A DNA stretch of 64,000 bases from Candolleomyces eurysporus (Eukaryota > Basidiomycota > Agaricomycetes > Agaricales > Psathyrellaceae), in the NCBI GenBank assembly GCA_027579435.1, contig JANBPK010000712.1, positions 1 to 64,000 on the forward strand. The letters run 5' to 3'. Within the stretch, counting starts at the first letter, position 1. Every line of letters begins with the position of its first letter. Under the pieces are notes generated by a model. The model searched no databases. It was not told where the DNA came from and saw only the letters and a program-made list of their open reading frames with translations. This document shows, in pieces, positions 53,927-64,000 of the stretch. The translations under genes and the position numbers were made by a program.

Positions 53927-55183
53927 ATGGCCAGAGTTCCAGACGAACAGTGAGCCTGAAATCTCTCGCCCTCGACCACTACTAAGACTCCGTCCTACCC
54001 TAGACACCAGATGCTCACTGAAGGTCGGTTTTCTCGATTCCTATTGTTTCGTATTAGCCAGGAGCTTACTACAAATATTTATTTTTGTTTTTGGCGTATC
54101 CGCAGCTCTTCGAAAATACGTCAAAGCTTTGGAATCACCGNTTTTTTCATCGTCGATACGAATGGTTAATGACCATGGAAGCGTGGCCAGTTCGCTCCCT
54201 GTTCGTAACCGTGTATCTCGCTGTAGTTCACGGGTTGTTGCTTCCTCGCGACGTCGTTAATGCCAGAATAAGGCTGAAGATTCAAAAATATCCAGAGCTT
54301 GGTCAACTGAAGGCTGTCAAAGGCGATTCTGATCAACATTTCCAGCCAGATTTCCAGCATTTCACGGTACTCTGCTTAACCGTCGTTGTTGATGACCACG
54401 GGCTGGCCCTCAAGTCAACTACCGGGAATCAAGAAAATCATAGGCCGGTATCGGAATACCTTCTAGCATTGTCAATTCAAGGTCAATCCTTCGAGGAAGC
54501 CTCGATTAGGATGCGAACACCCTTGACTTTAACTAAGTACAGTGCCGCTAAATCGATAGTCAAGGGCAAGGAAATGGAGCTAGGCGTCATACCATTGTCT
54601 GCCATGGGTCCTAGGTATTACAGAACGTATGACGTCCCGCTCCCAACCGTTGTCGTCGACTCGTATTTAAAAGGGGAATTGAATGGTACTTTCATCATTT
54701 CTTTCTCCACACACGCGCTGAAATCGACTCTCTCCATGTGTAGGCACAGAATTCGTTCATACTATGTCTCTCACTGAACAAGCCTCAGCTATGTGTAGCC
54801 TATTTTCTTTATCCAACCCCAACGTCGAACCAACGACAAAATTCGAGATACACTATTATTTTGAAGACCATCGGTTGACTGTGTTCGACGATCGGGAGTT
54901 CGATTATCTGTCAAGTCCTGTGCAAACTATGGAGTTCAGGAAATCGATTACTCCCGGAACACCATCCTATGAAAAGGTCTATCATAACGTTGGCTTTGAG
55001 GAAATTCTCCAGGAGAAGGGTCACTGGATGATAGTCAAAGAATTCCTTGATTTAGGTTAGTGAATGCCGCACTCAACAATAGGCATGAATTTATGCTAAT
55101 TGACTGCAGAAGATTCCGGGTCACTTTATAGTGGCTTGGGTAACACTCGTCCAATTTCCTCGGGGGAGCTGTTCGAGTTCTAA
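53927..55183 (+). CDS. Multi-exon protein of unknown function
   Basis: Five exons, 53927-53949, 54011-54023, 54106-54685, 54744-55055 and 55110-55183, join in frame to 333 aa although exon 2 is only 13 nt. The start reads MARVPDEQC-SLK-LFENTSKLWNH. The third exon holds most of a globular domain (EWLMTMEAWPVRSLFV, FTVLCLTVVVDDHG, PRYYRTYDVPLPTVVV). The tail reads GSLYSGLGNT and ends at GELFEF. No family recognised. An N at 54141 replaces a coding base (CGN) without shifting the frame. Exon structure with tiny 5' exons is similar in style to the unknown gene at 13561-15218. Confidence 0.62.
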
Positions 55184-57461
55184 AATTAATTTTGAGTTGG
55201 TACATCGTTTTTTCCCTATGATTGTATGTACTCGTTCAGTTTTTTCTCTTTTTTTTTTTTTTNNCCCTATTTTATTTATCTTTGNTTTTTCTACGTTTTT
55301 TTTACTCTTTATTTTGATGCACGTATGTATTTCTTGTGCGTGAATAATCTTGAATTTTATAAGGTAGAGACTGTGACATCAGATCGTTCTGAATTTTAGT
55401 CCGCGCTTTCGGATAGTTTACGATACTTGAATCTATTTGAATTCAGTCAGGGAAATATACAACGGTCAATTTTTAGGCTCGAATTAATACTATGTACTAT
55501 AAATTAAAGAGTAGATCTGCCTGATAACGAGCCCAACCCAAAAAAAGGTGAGATGGTGGATTGGAAGTCGAAGACCGTTTCGTCGTAGACCACTGTTGAT
55601 CGCCGGATCAGAATAACCGGACTGACCGGTATCACCTGCATCACTAACATGTGTAAACAAATCAACGTTTCCTTCAATCTGGTTTTTCTCTGTTTACGCT
55701 CTTAGTATCCCACTCGAAGCAGCTTCCTTCCAATGCTTGCGTTTCTTCCTTATCTCTCGGCGCGAACTATCTCATAGGCTCAGTAAGTGCATCTTGATTT
55801 CTTCTGTAGAAGAAATATCTGCATGAACTTGTTGGTATGGCCGTGGGTATGTCATCAAAAAATAGTAGGAGAGCGTGCTTCTGACATCCCCTATTTTCTT
55901 TCCATAGCTTACCGTGAACTCTGTCGTATCACTCAACCGTTGGAACCCGGGGTTTCCGAATCAACAGTTGCGCTATGTTTGGTACCGGATTAACTCAACT
56001 TTGGTTATCGATTTCCGTGATCACTGTACTTGGGACGTATAAATTGGCGGTGGGGAACTCGGAAAAATGCGGGTGCTTCAAAGACTTACTCTCGGGCATG
56101 TGGACAACGAGGGTTGATCCACCTGTAATCTGGTCAGGGAGAGCTACCTAGAAGGTCTGTGTCAATGATTGACGTTCATTATGACTGGACAACTCACATG
56201 ATCGAATAATGTTGTTTTCGTTCTCAGTTCAATAATTGGACGGTATTTGTCGTCTTGCTTAAGTCGCCTAAGCTCGAAAAATTTTCTAGGAAAGGATGGA
56301 GTATCGGAAGGTCCTCTGTCAAGAGATGCGTGATGAGCGAAGAAGGCTAGGTCCGAGGCGATGAGTCTGTTGGCGTTTGCCTGATAAAATGCAGGGTATT
56401 CGTCAATGGAGTTTTGAATTCGGCGAAGTTGAAGCAAGCTGGAAACCGAGAATGGCTTGAGCTGGTTGGTAGTTGGCATTATCGTCCAGGAGTCCAATGA
56501 ATGCTTCAAGGTAGCGTTTATGTACGTCTTAGAGTGGATGTTCCTTACCGAATGCTAATGTAGAAAATGGTCGCAATTTTTGAACAGATGCAATACTCAA
56601 GGTGACGTCTTGGGCTTCTTCAGTCGTACCACAAAGCTTGGCTAATTTACAAGTGGAACCCATAGTATCAAAGTTTGACGGTACGGTGCCATTCCGTTAA
56701 TAGAGCCAACCCAATCTCAAAGTCGCGAGCCTGCATCGGTCCCTTTTATTGACGAATATCACCTATTTCGCTATTTTGCCCTCATGGTGATTTCTTCCTA
56801 CTTGAACACTTACGGAAATTAATGACATCTCCACTAGCATATTCACAAGTTGACTTCGTGGACTCGCGCCTCATATGCTCCAATATACTTGTGGAGCAAG
56901 GAGAGTATTTAACGGAGGTTTTGGCCTTCTTTATCTTCTTGACTTGATCGGGGCTATTATTGACTTCCCGATTGAATTTCCAGAAGTTCGCGCTCGTTTT
57001 GGAAGTAATCCAGCATTGGTTGAAAGTTATAGAACATACGAACCGCGTTTCGAACCATCGAGTGGACGCCATGGGAGTCCATGCACTCGGCGTTAACTGA
57101 TGCGTAATTGAAGATTGGAACGAAAACGGTCGATAATTGAATGAAAATTCTTTAACCTGGCTCATTTGGTGCTTTCCCCATTCCCTTCTCAGGACGAACT
57201 CAGCAGGCAAACCCGGAATATGCGATTCAGGTGAATAAATCATTTTGTTCAGAACCCTGGTTGATCCCGATTTCCAGATAGTAAATTTCCGAAAGAAGAT
57301 TACTCTCGAAACATATAAGTAAAAGCCTTCAAGTTCGAGTACTCCCCTTCAATTTTACGGCGTACGTATCTACATTGACTTCCTCTGGATGCTTCGTTGA
57401 ATATTTTTCACTGATATTCTCAGATCATTCCATTTACTTCAAATCTACGAATTCCTACTCT
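55184..57461. other. Weak coding traces, no full gene
   Basis: A minus-strand trace starts at 56663 (MGSTCKLAKLCGTTEEAQD), could splice to FIGLLDDNANYQPAQAILG and includes a longer frame 56450-56190 (ANANRLIASDLAFFAHHAS, KFFELRRLKQDDKYRP), but the phases disagree, so it may be frameshifted or mis-spliced. Another minus-strand frame (57243-56782) lacks motifs. Poly-T runs with Ns are at 55240-55310. Confidence 0.35.
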
Positions 57462-57765
57462 ATGGCTACTTTTCAGCCTCCGATGTTGATGCCCGTCATG
57501 GCGAAGAAGTCAAGACTCATGTCTCAGTAACTTTTATTTTGTCTACTTTTCCACTATTGACCACCTGACGTACCCTCCTTTCCTTAGGTTATATCTTATG
57601 CAATATAATGAAGCGAAGCGATCAAGACTGGAAGCTCAAACGAACGAACTCGCCAAGTTTTTATCTGACAATGTACGCCTCCGTATGGATATGTGCCTGA
57701 GATGCAATAAACATCGGCTGCCCGTGCGTTTCTTAGTTGAATTTCACGTTATGGTTATTTAACCG

Positions 57766-57798
<33 letters not shown>

Positions 57799-57870
57799 TN
57801 TNTCCTAAGTGCCCTGGTCCTAACAGTCACCTTCAATGCTTGCTTTGTATTCGTTCAGGGCATGAAGTAA
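57462..57870 (+). CDS. Possible small Cys-containing protein
   Basis: ATG at 57462 starts MATFQPPMLMPVMAKKSR; after a probable intron ending at 57587 follows a helical segment NEAKRSRLEAQTNELAKFL, then CLRCNKHRL; after a further intron containing a (CT)n microsatellite and Ns comes CPGPNSHLQCLLCIRSGHE. The Cys/His spacing could form a small zinc site, but the splice borders and the 3' end are uncertain because of the Ns. Confidence 0.35.
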
Positions 57871-57970
57871 GCTTGAGTCGNNTCNTNNTATNNTTGNATT
57901 CGTGGGNNTTCNATNCNNCTCTCTTTGCTTTTCAGATCTATTATTATTATTATTATCATTATTATTATTC
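57765..57970. repeat. Microsatellites (CT)n and (ATT)n with unresolved bases
   Basis: A CT/TC run at 57765-57800 and an ATT run at 57940-57970 bracket a stretch with more than ten Ns (57800-57918). The assembly is unreliable here. Confidence 0.9.
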
Positions 57971-58158
57971 TCTTTCTGCGATTCGTTTTTCTCATACACG
58001 ATAGATTCCAAGATTCGGTGTTCGATTTGTATCACTTGTAATGTTACACTTCTCAGGAAATGGCATATACACTACGTCTGAACAGTCTGATCCTTGTGAG
58101 GTCCCGCTTTAAATACTGGTCATAGTCAACGGTACCGGTAATCTCCAAAATGCACCCA

Positions 58159-59572
58159 TTAGTTGCTACTGCTGCCCAATGACGGCCTACTACTAGAGCT
58201 CCCGTTATGATGATTGAAAAACCTGGTCAGATGGTGCTGCAGAACCAACGCCTCCATCTCGGTGACGGGCTTTCCACATCCTTTGGGGAGCGTCAAAGTC
58301 AGAAAAAACTTGTAAATTTCCTCGGGCTCCCAGTCTATCACTGCGCTTAACCATTCGAGGGAGTTACAGCCGCGGCGGGCGAACGCGGGGAGGAGACGGA
58401 CCAACGGGGGTTTGCAGCATCGGAGGAAGTGGAGGATCTCGTCGAGGCGATCGGTATCCATATTTCGCACTCCTAGCGCTGGAGTTGGAGAGGCATCAAC
58501 AAGGAAGAGCTGGCGTTGACTCGTACTCGCACTGGCGATGTCCAAGCCTTCTGGAGTAACGCATGGAGATGGGAGGGCCTGTTCAGGCGGCGGAGGCTCG
58601 AGCTTGGGGTCGGACTGAGATTGGGCAGTGCACCCCGGACTTATCCTAGCCAGGGGCTTAGCAGGTGTTGGAGGAACGGAGCCGCGTGCTATCCATTCGG
58701 CGAACGTCTCCGCTCTGGAAGAGGTCGATGGCATTCGCATTGGGGTCCGAGGGATTGGTATATGCTTCCTGGATACCGGGGTGAAGGGACGGGGCGCCGC
58801 CGTCATCGAGCGCCTATGTCCGTGGAACGCGGTGAATTGTGATAGACCCGGATCGGCCATCGGTACTATGTGGTCCGTGTACACCTCGAGCTCACGCGAT
58901 GGAGAGGAAGGCTGAGAAGCGAGCCGGTGCTATATTCGAGGGGTCAGCTATCTTTATGTTATGACTACGGAAAGATGATACTCACCATGATCGCAGGGGT
59001 CTTGCTGCGGGAGACTCCCTTGACCAGGACGCTGTGCCTCCAGTTGCCAAATTGTCTGGCTAAATGAATGCCGATTAGGTCCAGCTTTTGCTTCCTGTTT
59101 TCTGCCAGGAGCTCAGGATACGCTTCCGTAACCTGAGTGAAAACCAGGTTGGCTTTGTCAGATCACCTCAAATATTACATGCAGTACACGTACTTTAGAA
59201 TCGAACATTCGACGGGCCTCGGGTTGATGCAAGAATGTCTGAAATGGGTCATAAGTTTCTCGCATTACGTCCCGGATGGTAGTCTGCCAGGGAATTGAAG
59301 TTAACGTTAACGGGGATTCTGGATTGTTATTCACCTTGACTTCTTTAATTAATTCTTCGTCGTCTTGAATTCCAAGCACATCCACCATGTCTTTGACTTT
59401 GAAGGCTGCAAACTGCGGCACGGTCTTCACTTTATCAGATTGACTCTTCTCAGCCTCGCCCTGTTTTGGAGACGAGGGAGTCAGGGGCACTGATCCTAGA
59501 TGGAGCAATCGCGCGTCAGGTACGGTTACGTCCGTTTCCGCGAAGACTGGTGGACTCACGGATGGGGGGCAT
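58159..59572 (-). CDS. Conserved fungal protein of unknown function
   Basis: Four exons, 59572-59560, 59495-59194, 59132-58986 and 58911-58159, join cleanly to 404 aa from MPPIRSVPLTPSSPK. The first part (FKVKDMVDVLGIQDDEEL, IRDVMRETYDPFQTFL, AENRKQKLDLIGIHLARQFG) looks like a folded helical domain; the middle (about residues 165-270) is Pro/Ser-rich and disordered; the last 120 residues (LDEILHFLRCCKPPLVRLL, LEWLSAVIDWEPEEIYKFF) form a second helical domain. No named family was recognised. Clean splicing and position beside SPT2 and POF1 suggest a conserved single-copy gene. Confidence 0.72.
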
Positions 59573-60219
59573 TTTGTCAAAAGCGGGATTGAAAGAGAAC
59601 AAGACCGAGGAAAGCTGAGCTTGTTGAATGGACTGCGTTGGGGTTGCGGGTTATCTGGAAGAACAGTCGAGCGTTCAACTGTTCTTAGCGTTCAACTATT
59701 CTTCCTAATATGTTGATATGTTGAAAGAATCGTGTACTATCACACGCAGAATCTCAAACTCAATTGACGCGTCGACGCGTTCGAATTCGCTCAGACGTGT
59801 GACTGGAGCTTGGGAGTGTAATTTCCCTGGATGGAGTTCGAACCAAGTGTCGATATAGTATCTGGTCCTCTGATCTGGTCCACGGCTTCCATGAGAGAAA
59901 ATTCGACGCACGTTTGTAGCTAGTGGCTATTCCAATCGCTGAATCTAGCCTGGAAAATTATCATCCTCGCGCTGGGGATGAGCAGTTGACTCGGGATTTG
60001 TGACTTGTTTCGGCAAGTCACTGGCTATGGCTGTGCCAGACTGCGAGTGGCTTTAAAAAGTAACAGAGACAAACAATTTGGAATGGTCCAAGAGGTCGGG
60101 TGCCACGATCTCACTGCCCGAGGCCTTTTATGAGCTGACCTCCACCTCTCTACCCCCCGTCATCATCCCCACATCCCCTTTATCCGTCATATTTTACTCT
60201 ATCTCTCTATATTATCAGG
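59573..60219. promoter_or_regulatory. Divergent intergenic region
   Basis: 647 bp between the starts of the unknown conserved gene (minus) and SPT2 (plus). Pyrimidine-rich sequence just before 60220 (CTCTATCTCTCTATATTATC) is typical of fungal transcription start regions. A minus-strand frame at 59705-59911 is unsupported. Confidence 0.4.
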
Positions 60220-61746
60220 ATGTCGACGTTCGCCAGCCTTATGGCGCTCAGTGCCACCCAAACAAAAGAGCAAGAAAGCGCCGTCGAGCTCGCACTCCGG
60301 GAACGAGAACGCAAGGAGGCGTTGCGGAAGAAACAACAGGAGGAGAAGGAAGCGAAAGAGCGTGAATTGGAGAAGCAGCGTCGCATTAGGATGTTCGAGG
60401 ATCAGAAACGGGACGAGGAACGACGAAAGCGCCAGGAAGAGGCTAAGAAAGCTCAGGAGCTGGCTTTCAAACGTCGAGAGGAAGAGGAGAAGAACAGACT
60501 ACTCTACGGACCGAAGAAGGCCGCCAAAATCGCCTCTTCCTCTTCCTCCTCCTCATCTGACCCCAAGAACAAAGCCAGGCGACGGTCGCCTGACGACGAC
60601 GACGACGGGCCCATCCCACTTACCCGGGAGGAGCTGCGGGAGCGAAAGCAGAGGATGGAGATGAACAGGCTATATGGACCAGCGTCGAAGAAGGGATTTT
60701 CGTCTCATGGAGGGACACAAAGAGCTGGTCGGCGGCTTCCCGGAGGTGCTGTGGATATCACCACATCCTCGGCGTCCGGCTCTCAAGGCTCTTCCGGCGA
60801 CCATAGATCTGTCAGGGATCGGTTAGCGGCTATGCCAAACACTCTCGTCAAGTTGAACCAGAACAAGCGAGACACCCGGACTATCGACGAGATTCTCCAG
60901 GACCGGCAAAAGGCCAAGGAGGCTAAAGTCCTCGAAGGGGACCAGGCCCTGGTCTTCGACGACTGGTTCGGGGCAAAGAAGAAAGAGAAAGAGAAGGAAG
61001 TGAAACCGATGGTGAGCAGGACGTCGTCTGCTGCACCAAGCTCCGGTGCAAACACACCTTCACGTACGTCCTTGGTTTTAATTCTTCAACTGCGGGATCT
61101 TTACCGCTGCTATTCCAGACTTTGCCTCCACCTCGCAGTCTGCGTCCTCTCAGAAGAAGGCTGCACCTCCGCCCAAGCCTCTTCCTTCCTTCAGACCCAC
61201 AGCAACGAGTAAAGCCGGCCCTAGCGGGTCTTCTCAGCCTCGCGGATCTGCTGCTGGCCCGTCTCGAGCTGATAGGCTTCCAGATAAGATGAAGTCATTG
61301 GGGCTCTCTAAATCCAGCAAATCCTCGCACTCCGACCATCACTCCTCTTCCAAGCTCTCTTCTTCTACCTCGTTCAAGAAACGACCGCGCTCCATCAGTC
61401 GATCAGAATCACCCCCACCGAAGCGAAAACATCGGTCGTTTATTGAAGACGATGACGAAATTGACGTTAGCACCGAAATTTGGAAAATGTTTGGCAAGAA
61501 TCGGAATGCGTATGTTAGTCGCGATGTTCTGAGCGACGACGAGGATATGGAGGCCGACGCACGGGCCTTGGAGCAAGAAGAACTCAAGAGGTGTGCTTGT
61601 CGACTTGTTTACACATTATCCAAAGCTCACATTGTTTCAGTTATCGCATTGCCCAACGCGAGGAACAGGCGGCGTTGGAAGAGGAACGTCGACACGAAGA
61701 AGAGAAACGGAGGCGAAAGAAGCTCCTTGCTCGTGGTGGAGCTTAA
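60220..61746 (+). CDS. SPT2: SPT2 chromatin protein (histone H3-H4 chaperone)
   Basis: Three exons, 60220-61063, 61119-61590 and 61641-61746, give 473 aa. Residues 15-105 are a long charged helix (ERERKEALRKKQQEEKE...), the middle is Ser/Pro-rich, and the C-terminal 80 residues carry the SPT2 signature: DVSTEIWKMFGKNR, YVSRDVLSDDEDMEADA, then RIAQREEQAALEEERRHE and a basic end. In yeast Spt2 binds H3-H4 and limits histone loss during transcription; nuclear. Introns are 55 and 50 nt. No lesion was seen. Convergent with the POF1 gene. Confidence 0.92.
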
Positions 61747-62436
61747 TTCTTTCAACATCTCTCTTCCTTTGAGCATGTGTTCTGCCGACATGCCTTTTTT
61801 NGATTTCGCAAACTATGCTCTCAAGCATAGGGATTTATGGATTATAACTCCATAGGCTGTTGAAAGTATGCTCCGTGTGGCTTTCTTGTCCTGTGTGGAT
61901 GGCTTTTCCTCAAGGTTGTTGTATATCACTCCGTCGTAACATGGCCGGAACGATGGAATAATTGTATTATTGTCTCTTCATTCATCTTTTTCATAGCGCT
62001 CCCCTCATCATCATCATACGTCTTCTTCCTTTTTCTGCCTTGAAATCCATCTTCTCCCATGCTATTTTTTAAGAACATTCATCCGGTTCATATTTATTTC
62101 TAGCTTTGTTTACTACACACTTACCTGTCGCGCGTCACACATTTCTCTACCCTTTACTGCCCCACGCATATCAGTTAGCTATCATTAACATCGCTTCTCA
62201 ACGCATTTGCACTAAATACCTATTCCTCATTTACAATTTACGACGGCCTGTCTAGAACCATTGTCTGTTTCCATACTGTACCTATACACTCTTCGAAGTT
62301 CTTCATCGATTCATTCTCAATGACATTCAGATTTATCCATCCATTCTTCCAAATCGTCGTAGGCGTTGTTGCAACGGATCCAATATTATACAAGGTATAC
62401 ATAAGTATGCTTCCACCACATGATGAAACCTGATGG
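61747..62436. other. Convergent 3' region
   Basis: Pyrimidine- and T-rich untranslated sequence shared by the SPT2 and POF1 3' ends, with an N at 61801. No gene. Confidence 0.5.
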
Positions 62437-63719
62437 TCAAACAGACGAAACATACAGCTTTTCCTCCTCGATGTACTGCGCGACAGATTTCGTAACCCAC
62501 TGCTTCCAAGGACCCCCACCAACTTCGGAGCCTACCAATCCCATCCGAGCCCGTGCGTTCCGGACGGCGGTTGAGCTGAACTTGCTTTCTCGCTCTCCGA
62601 TGTTGATGATGACGATGCGTTCGTCATTGGGGATGGTGTTACCGTCGCCGAATTCCGTCGGACTTGCGACGGCGGAATCGGAGTGCCTCGCGTGCGGCGG
62701 ATCCCCACCACTGGTACTACCCCTGCTGTTAGCAGAGGCATCGGGATCCTTCATCCAACCGCATTTGATGCCAAGTTTCAATGTGGAAGCGTAACCGCTC
62801 TCACCCNTTCGAGTCTTGGGNTCTTGTCGCTGGGGAGGTTCCCTCGCTTCGCGCAGACGATGAGAGTGTCGTCGCCTTCTGGGTAGGGAGATAACATCCG
62901 GGAGAGGGCAGTAATCATGGTTTGTTCTGCAGTCACACCTGCTGTTGTCGTGGTGGTCGGATCAGAGGGTGGGGAAGGAGGGTAGTAGCGGGGAGAGAAA
63001 AGGCGTTCGAGGGTGTCCATTCCGACGATGAATGTTAGTTGGGGTCTTTGGATTGTCGGTATCGTCTTCGCTGAAGCATCTGCACCGACGTTGACGTTGA
63101 CATTAGATGAGTGGATTTGAGTTTCAGGGAGGAGAGTGGATAGTCTATTTCGGAGGTACTCCTGTAAGACTCTGGATTTGCCTACAAAAGTAGGCTCATC
63201 GACGATCGCTATTGCGAGGTTATGGGTGTCTCCTCCTTGACGGAGGTGGTGTGTCCGGACCTCCTGGGCTAGGAGGGCCATCATTTCGAGTCGTTGATGG
63301 TACGAAGCGTCCCCCGGCTTCAACGTTTTGTCGGCGTTTTTGACGGACAGAAGTAACAGTTTTGCGTCATATTCTGACCCTGGCGGCTCAGAGTTATATC
63401 TTGGCCTGGCCGAGTTGGCTAAAGCCAGATGAGCTAGGGTTGGTGGGTTGAAAGAGGAGTCGAGGATGGAGATCCGGATAGGTCTGTTGTTTGGCTGCGG
63501 AGCCCGACTCTCCTCGGGCTGGAGAGGCCATTGGGAATGAGCAGACCAAACAAGCTCTACCGGTAGCCTAGACAAACCAGACTGGATATTCTGCAACAAT
63601 CCAGGAGCAGAGTTTCGAATGAGAGCGAGCATTTTTTGGTCCTTCGGGGATATTGCTTGTGGGGGTGGGGGTGGGGGTGGAAGCGAAGGTGGGTCACCAA
63701 CCGACTTTGTGGACATCAC
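62437..63719 (-). CDS. POF1: Nicotinamide mononucleotide adenylyltransferase, POF1 type
   Basis: Forms NAD from NMN and ATP (family knowledge). The start MMSTKSVGDPP is followed by a Pro run, then SILDSSFNPPTLAHL (about residues 84-98), the nucleotidyltransferase signature corresponding to GxFNPxTxxH; VDEPTFVGKSRVLQEYL and LTFIVGMDTLERLF follow, and near the C-terminus KFSSTAVRNARAR is the ISSTxxR-type motif, before WKQWVTKSVAQYIEEEKLY. Two Ns (62807 and 62821) lie where the frame shifts from SDK-PRLE to KLGIKCGW; these parts belong to one protein, so the shift is very likely a sequencing error. Length about 425 aa. Confidence 0.88.
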
Positions 63720-64000
63720 GGTACAGGCTGCTCAGTAGCACCTATGAATTTGACTGAATTCTCGAATGTCAACATCGCATGTTCCAGCCCGTGAATTACC
63801 TATGCATGGCCCACCGGTTAGCTGTGTCGTGGTGGTTCTGGTTCAACCGCTAGCGTTAGGATTGGGTTGGATCGGCAACCGGTGACCTAGCCTTAGCCGA
63901 AAGTTGATCAACGTTTCAACGTCTCTCTTCCCTCACCCACCACCATCGAAATTTTCAAATTGAAGAAATGCATTAACAAGAGGGCTAATAAGAGGGCTAT
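63720..64000. other. Upstream region of POF1, no gene seen
   Basis: Probable promoter of the minus-strand POF1 gene. No open frame or motif is supported before the window ends. Confidence 0.4.

Noticed and set aside
60251..60664. Second open frame inside SPT2 exon 1
   Set aside because: Arg/Lys-rich shadow of the charged SPT2 helix in another frame.
1..64000. CRISPR array, bacterial operon or plasmid features
   Set aside because: No regularly spaced direct repeats, no Shine-Dalgarno-led gene chains; introns throughout show a eukaryotic nuclear genome.

Overview
The window is nuclear DNA of a filamentous basidiomycete, most likely a mushroom-forming agaricomycete. The evidence is many short GT-AG introns (about 35-130 nt), NACHT-domain NLR-like proteins with the agaricomycete N-terminal layout, lineage-typical F-box-like and MYND proteins, a Helitron, and single-copy eukaryotic genes (SPT2, a POF1-type NMN adenylyltransferase, an EMC4 fragment). 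No prokaryotic features, tRNA, rRNA or CRISPR were seen. Gene models below were spliced by eye; exon joins were kept only where frame, splice dinucleotides and protein sense agreed.

Layout. 1-5.1 kb: a large NACHT-TPR NLR on the minus strand with nearly identical internal repeats. 5.1-11.6 kb: gene-poor, repeat-rich DNA holding an inverted coding relic, a ~1 kb element with ~90 bp terminal inverted repeats, a pair of hairpin repeats and a broken RecQ-family helicase fragment. 11.8-17.9 kb: an F-box-like gene, a multi-exon gene of unknown function and a MYND zinc-finger gene. 18.1-29.9 kb: three diverged tandem paralogues (minus strand) of an F-box plus zinc-finger protein, with duplicated flanks, a captured 5'-truncated EMC4 fragment, and an intact NACHT gene between copies 2 and 3 placed head-to-head with copy 2. 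30.6-36.5 kb: one uninterrupted 1974-codon Helitron Rep/helicase gene. 37-45 kb: decayed DNA with a pseudogene carrying many stops, a fold-back repeat family, a second RecQ fragment and a Ty3/Gypsy integrase relic. 45-60 kb: a GATA-finger gene, an acidic protein, an F-box/LRR-like gene and several lineage-specific small genes. 59-64 kb: conserved housekeeping DNA (an unknown conserved protein, SPT2, POF1).

The overall picture is an accessory region rich in likely allorecognition or innate-immunity genes (two NLRs, several F-box-like proteins) and mobile elements, abutting a conserved block on the right. The most testable new idea is the NACHT / F-box divergent pair inside the F-box array. Isolated Ns lie mostly in homopolymers and in at least three genes create apparent frameshifts that are probably assembly errors.
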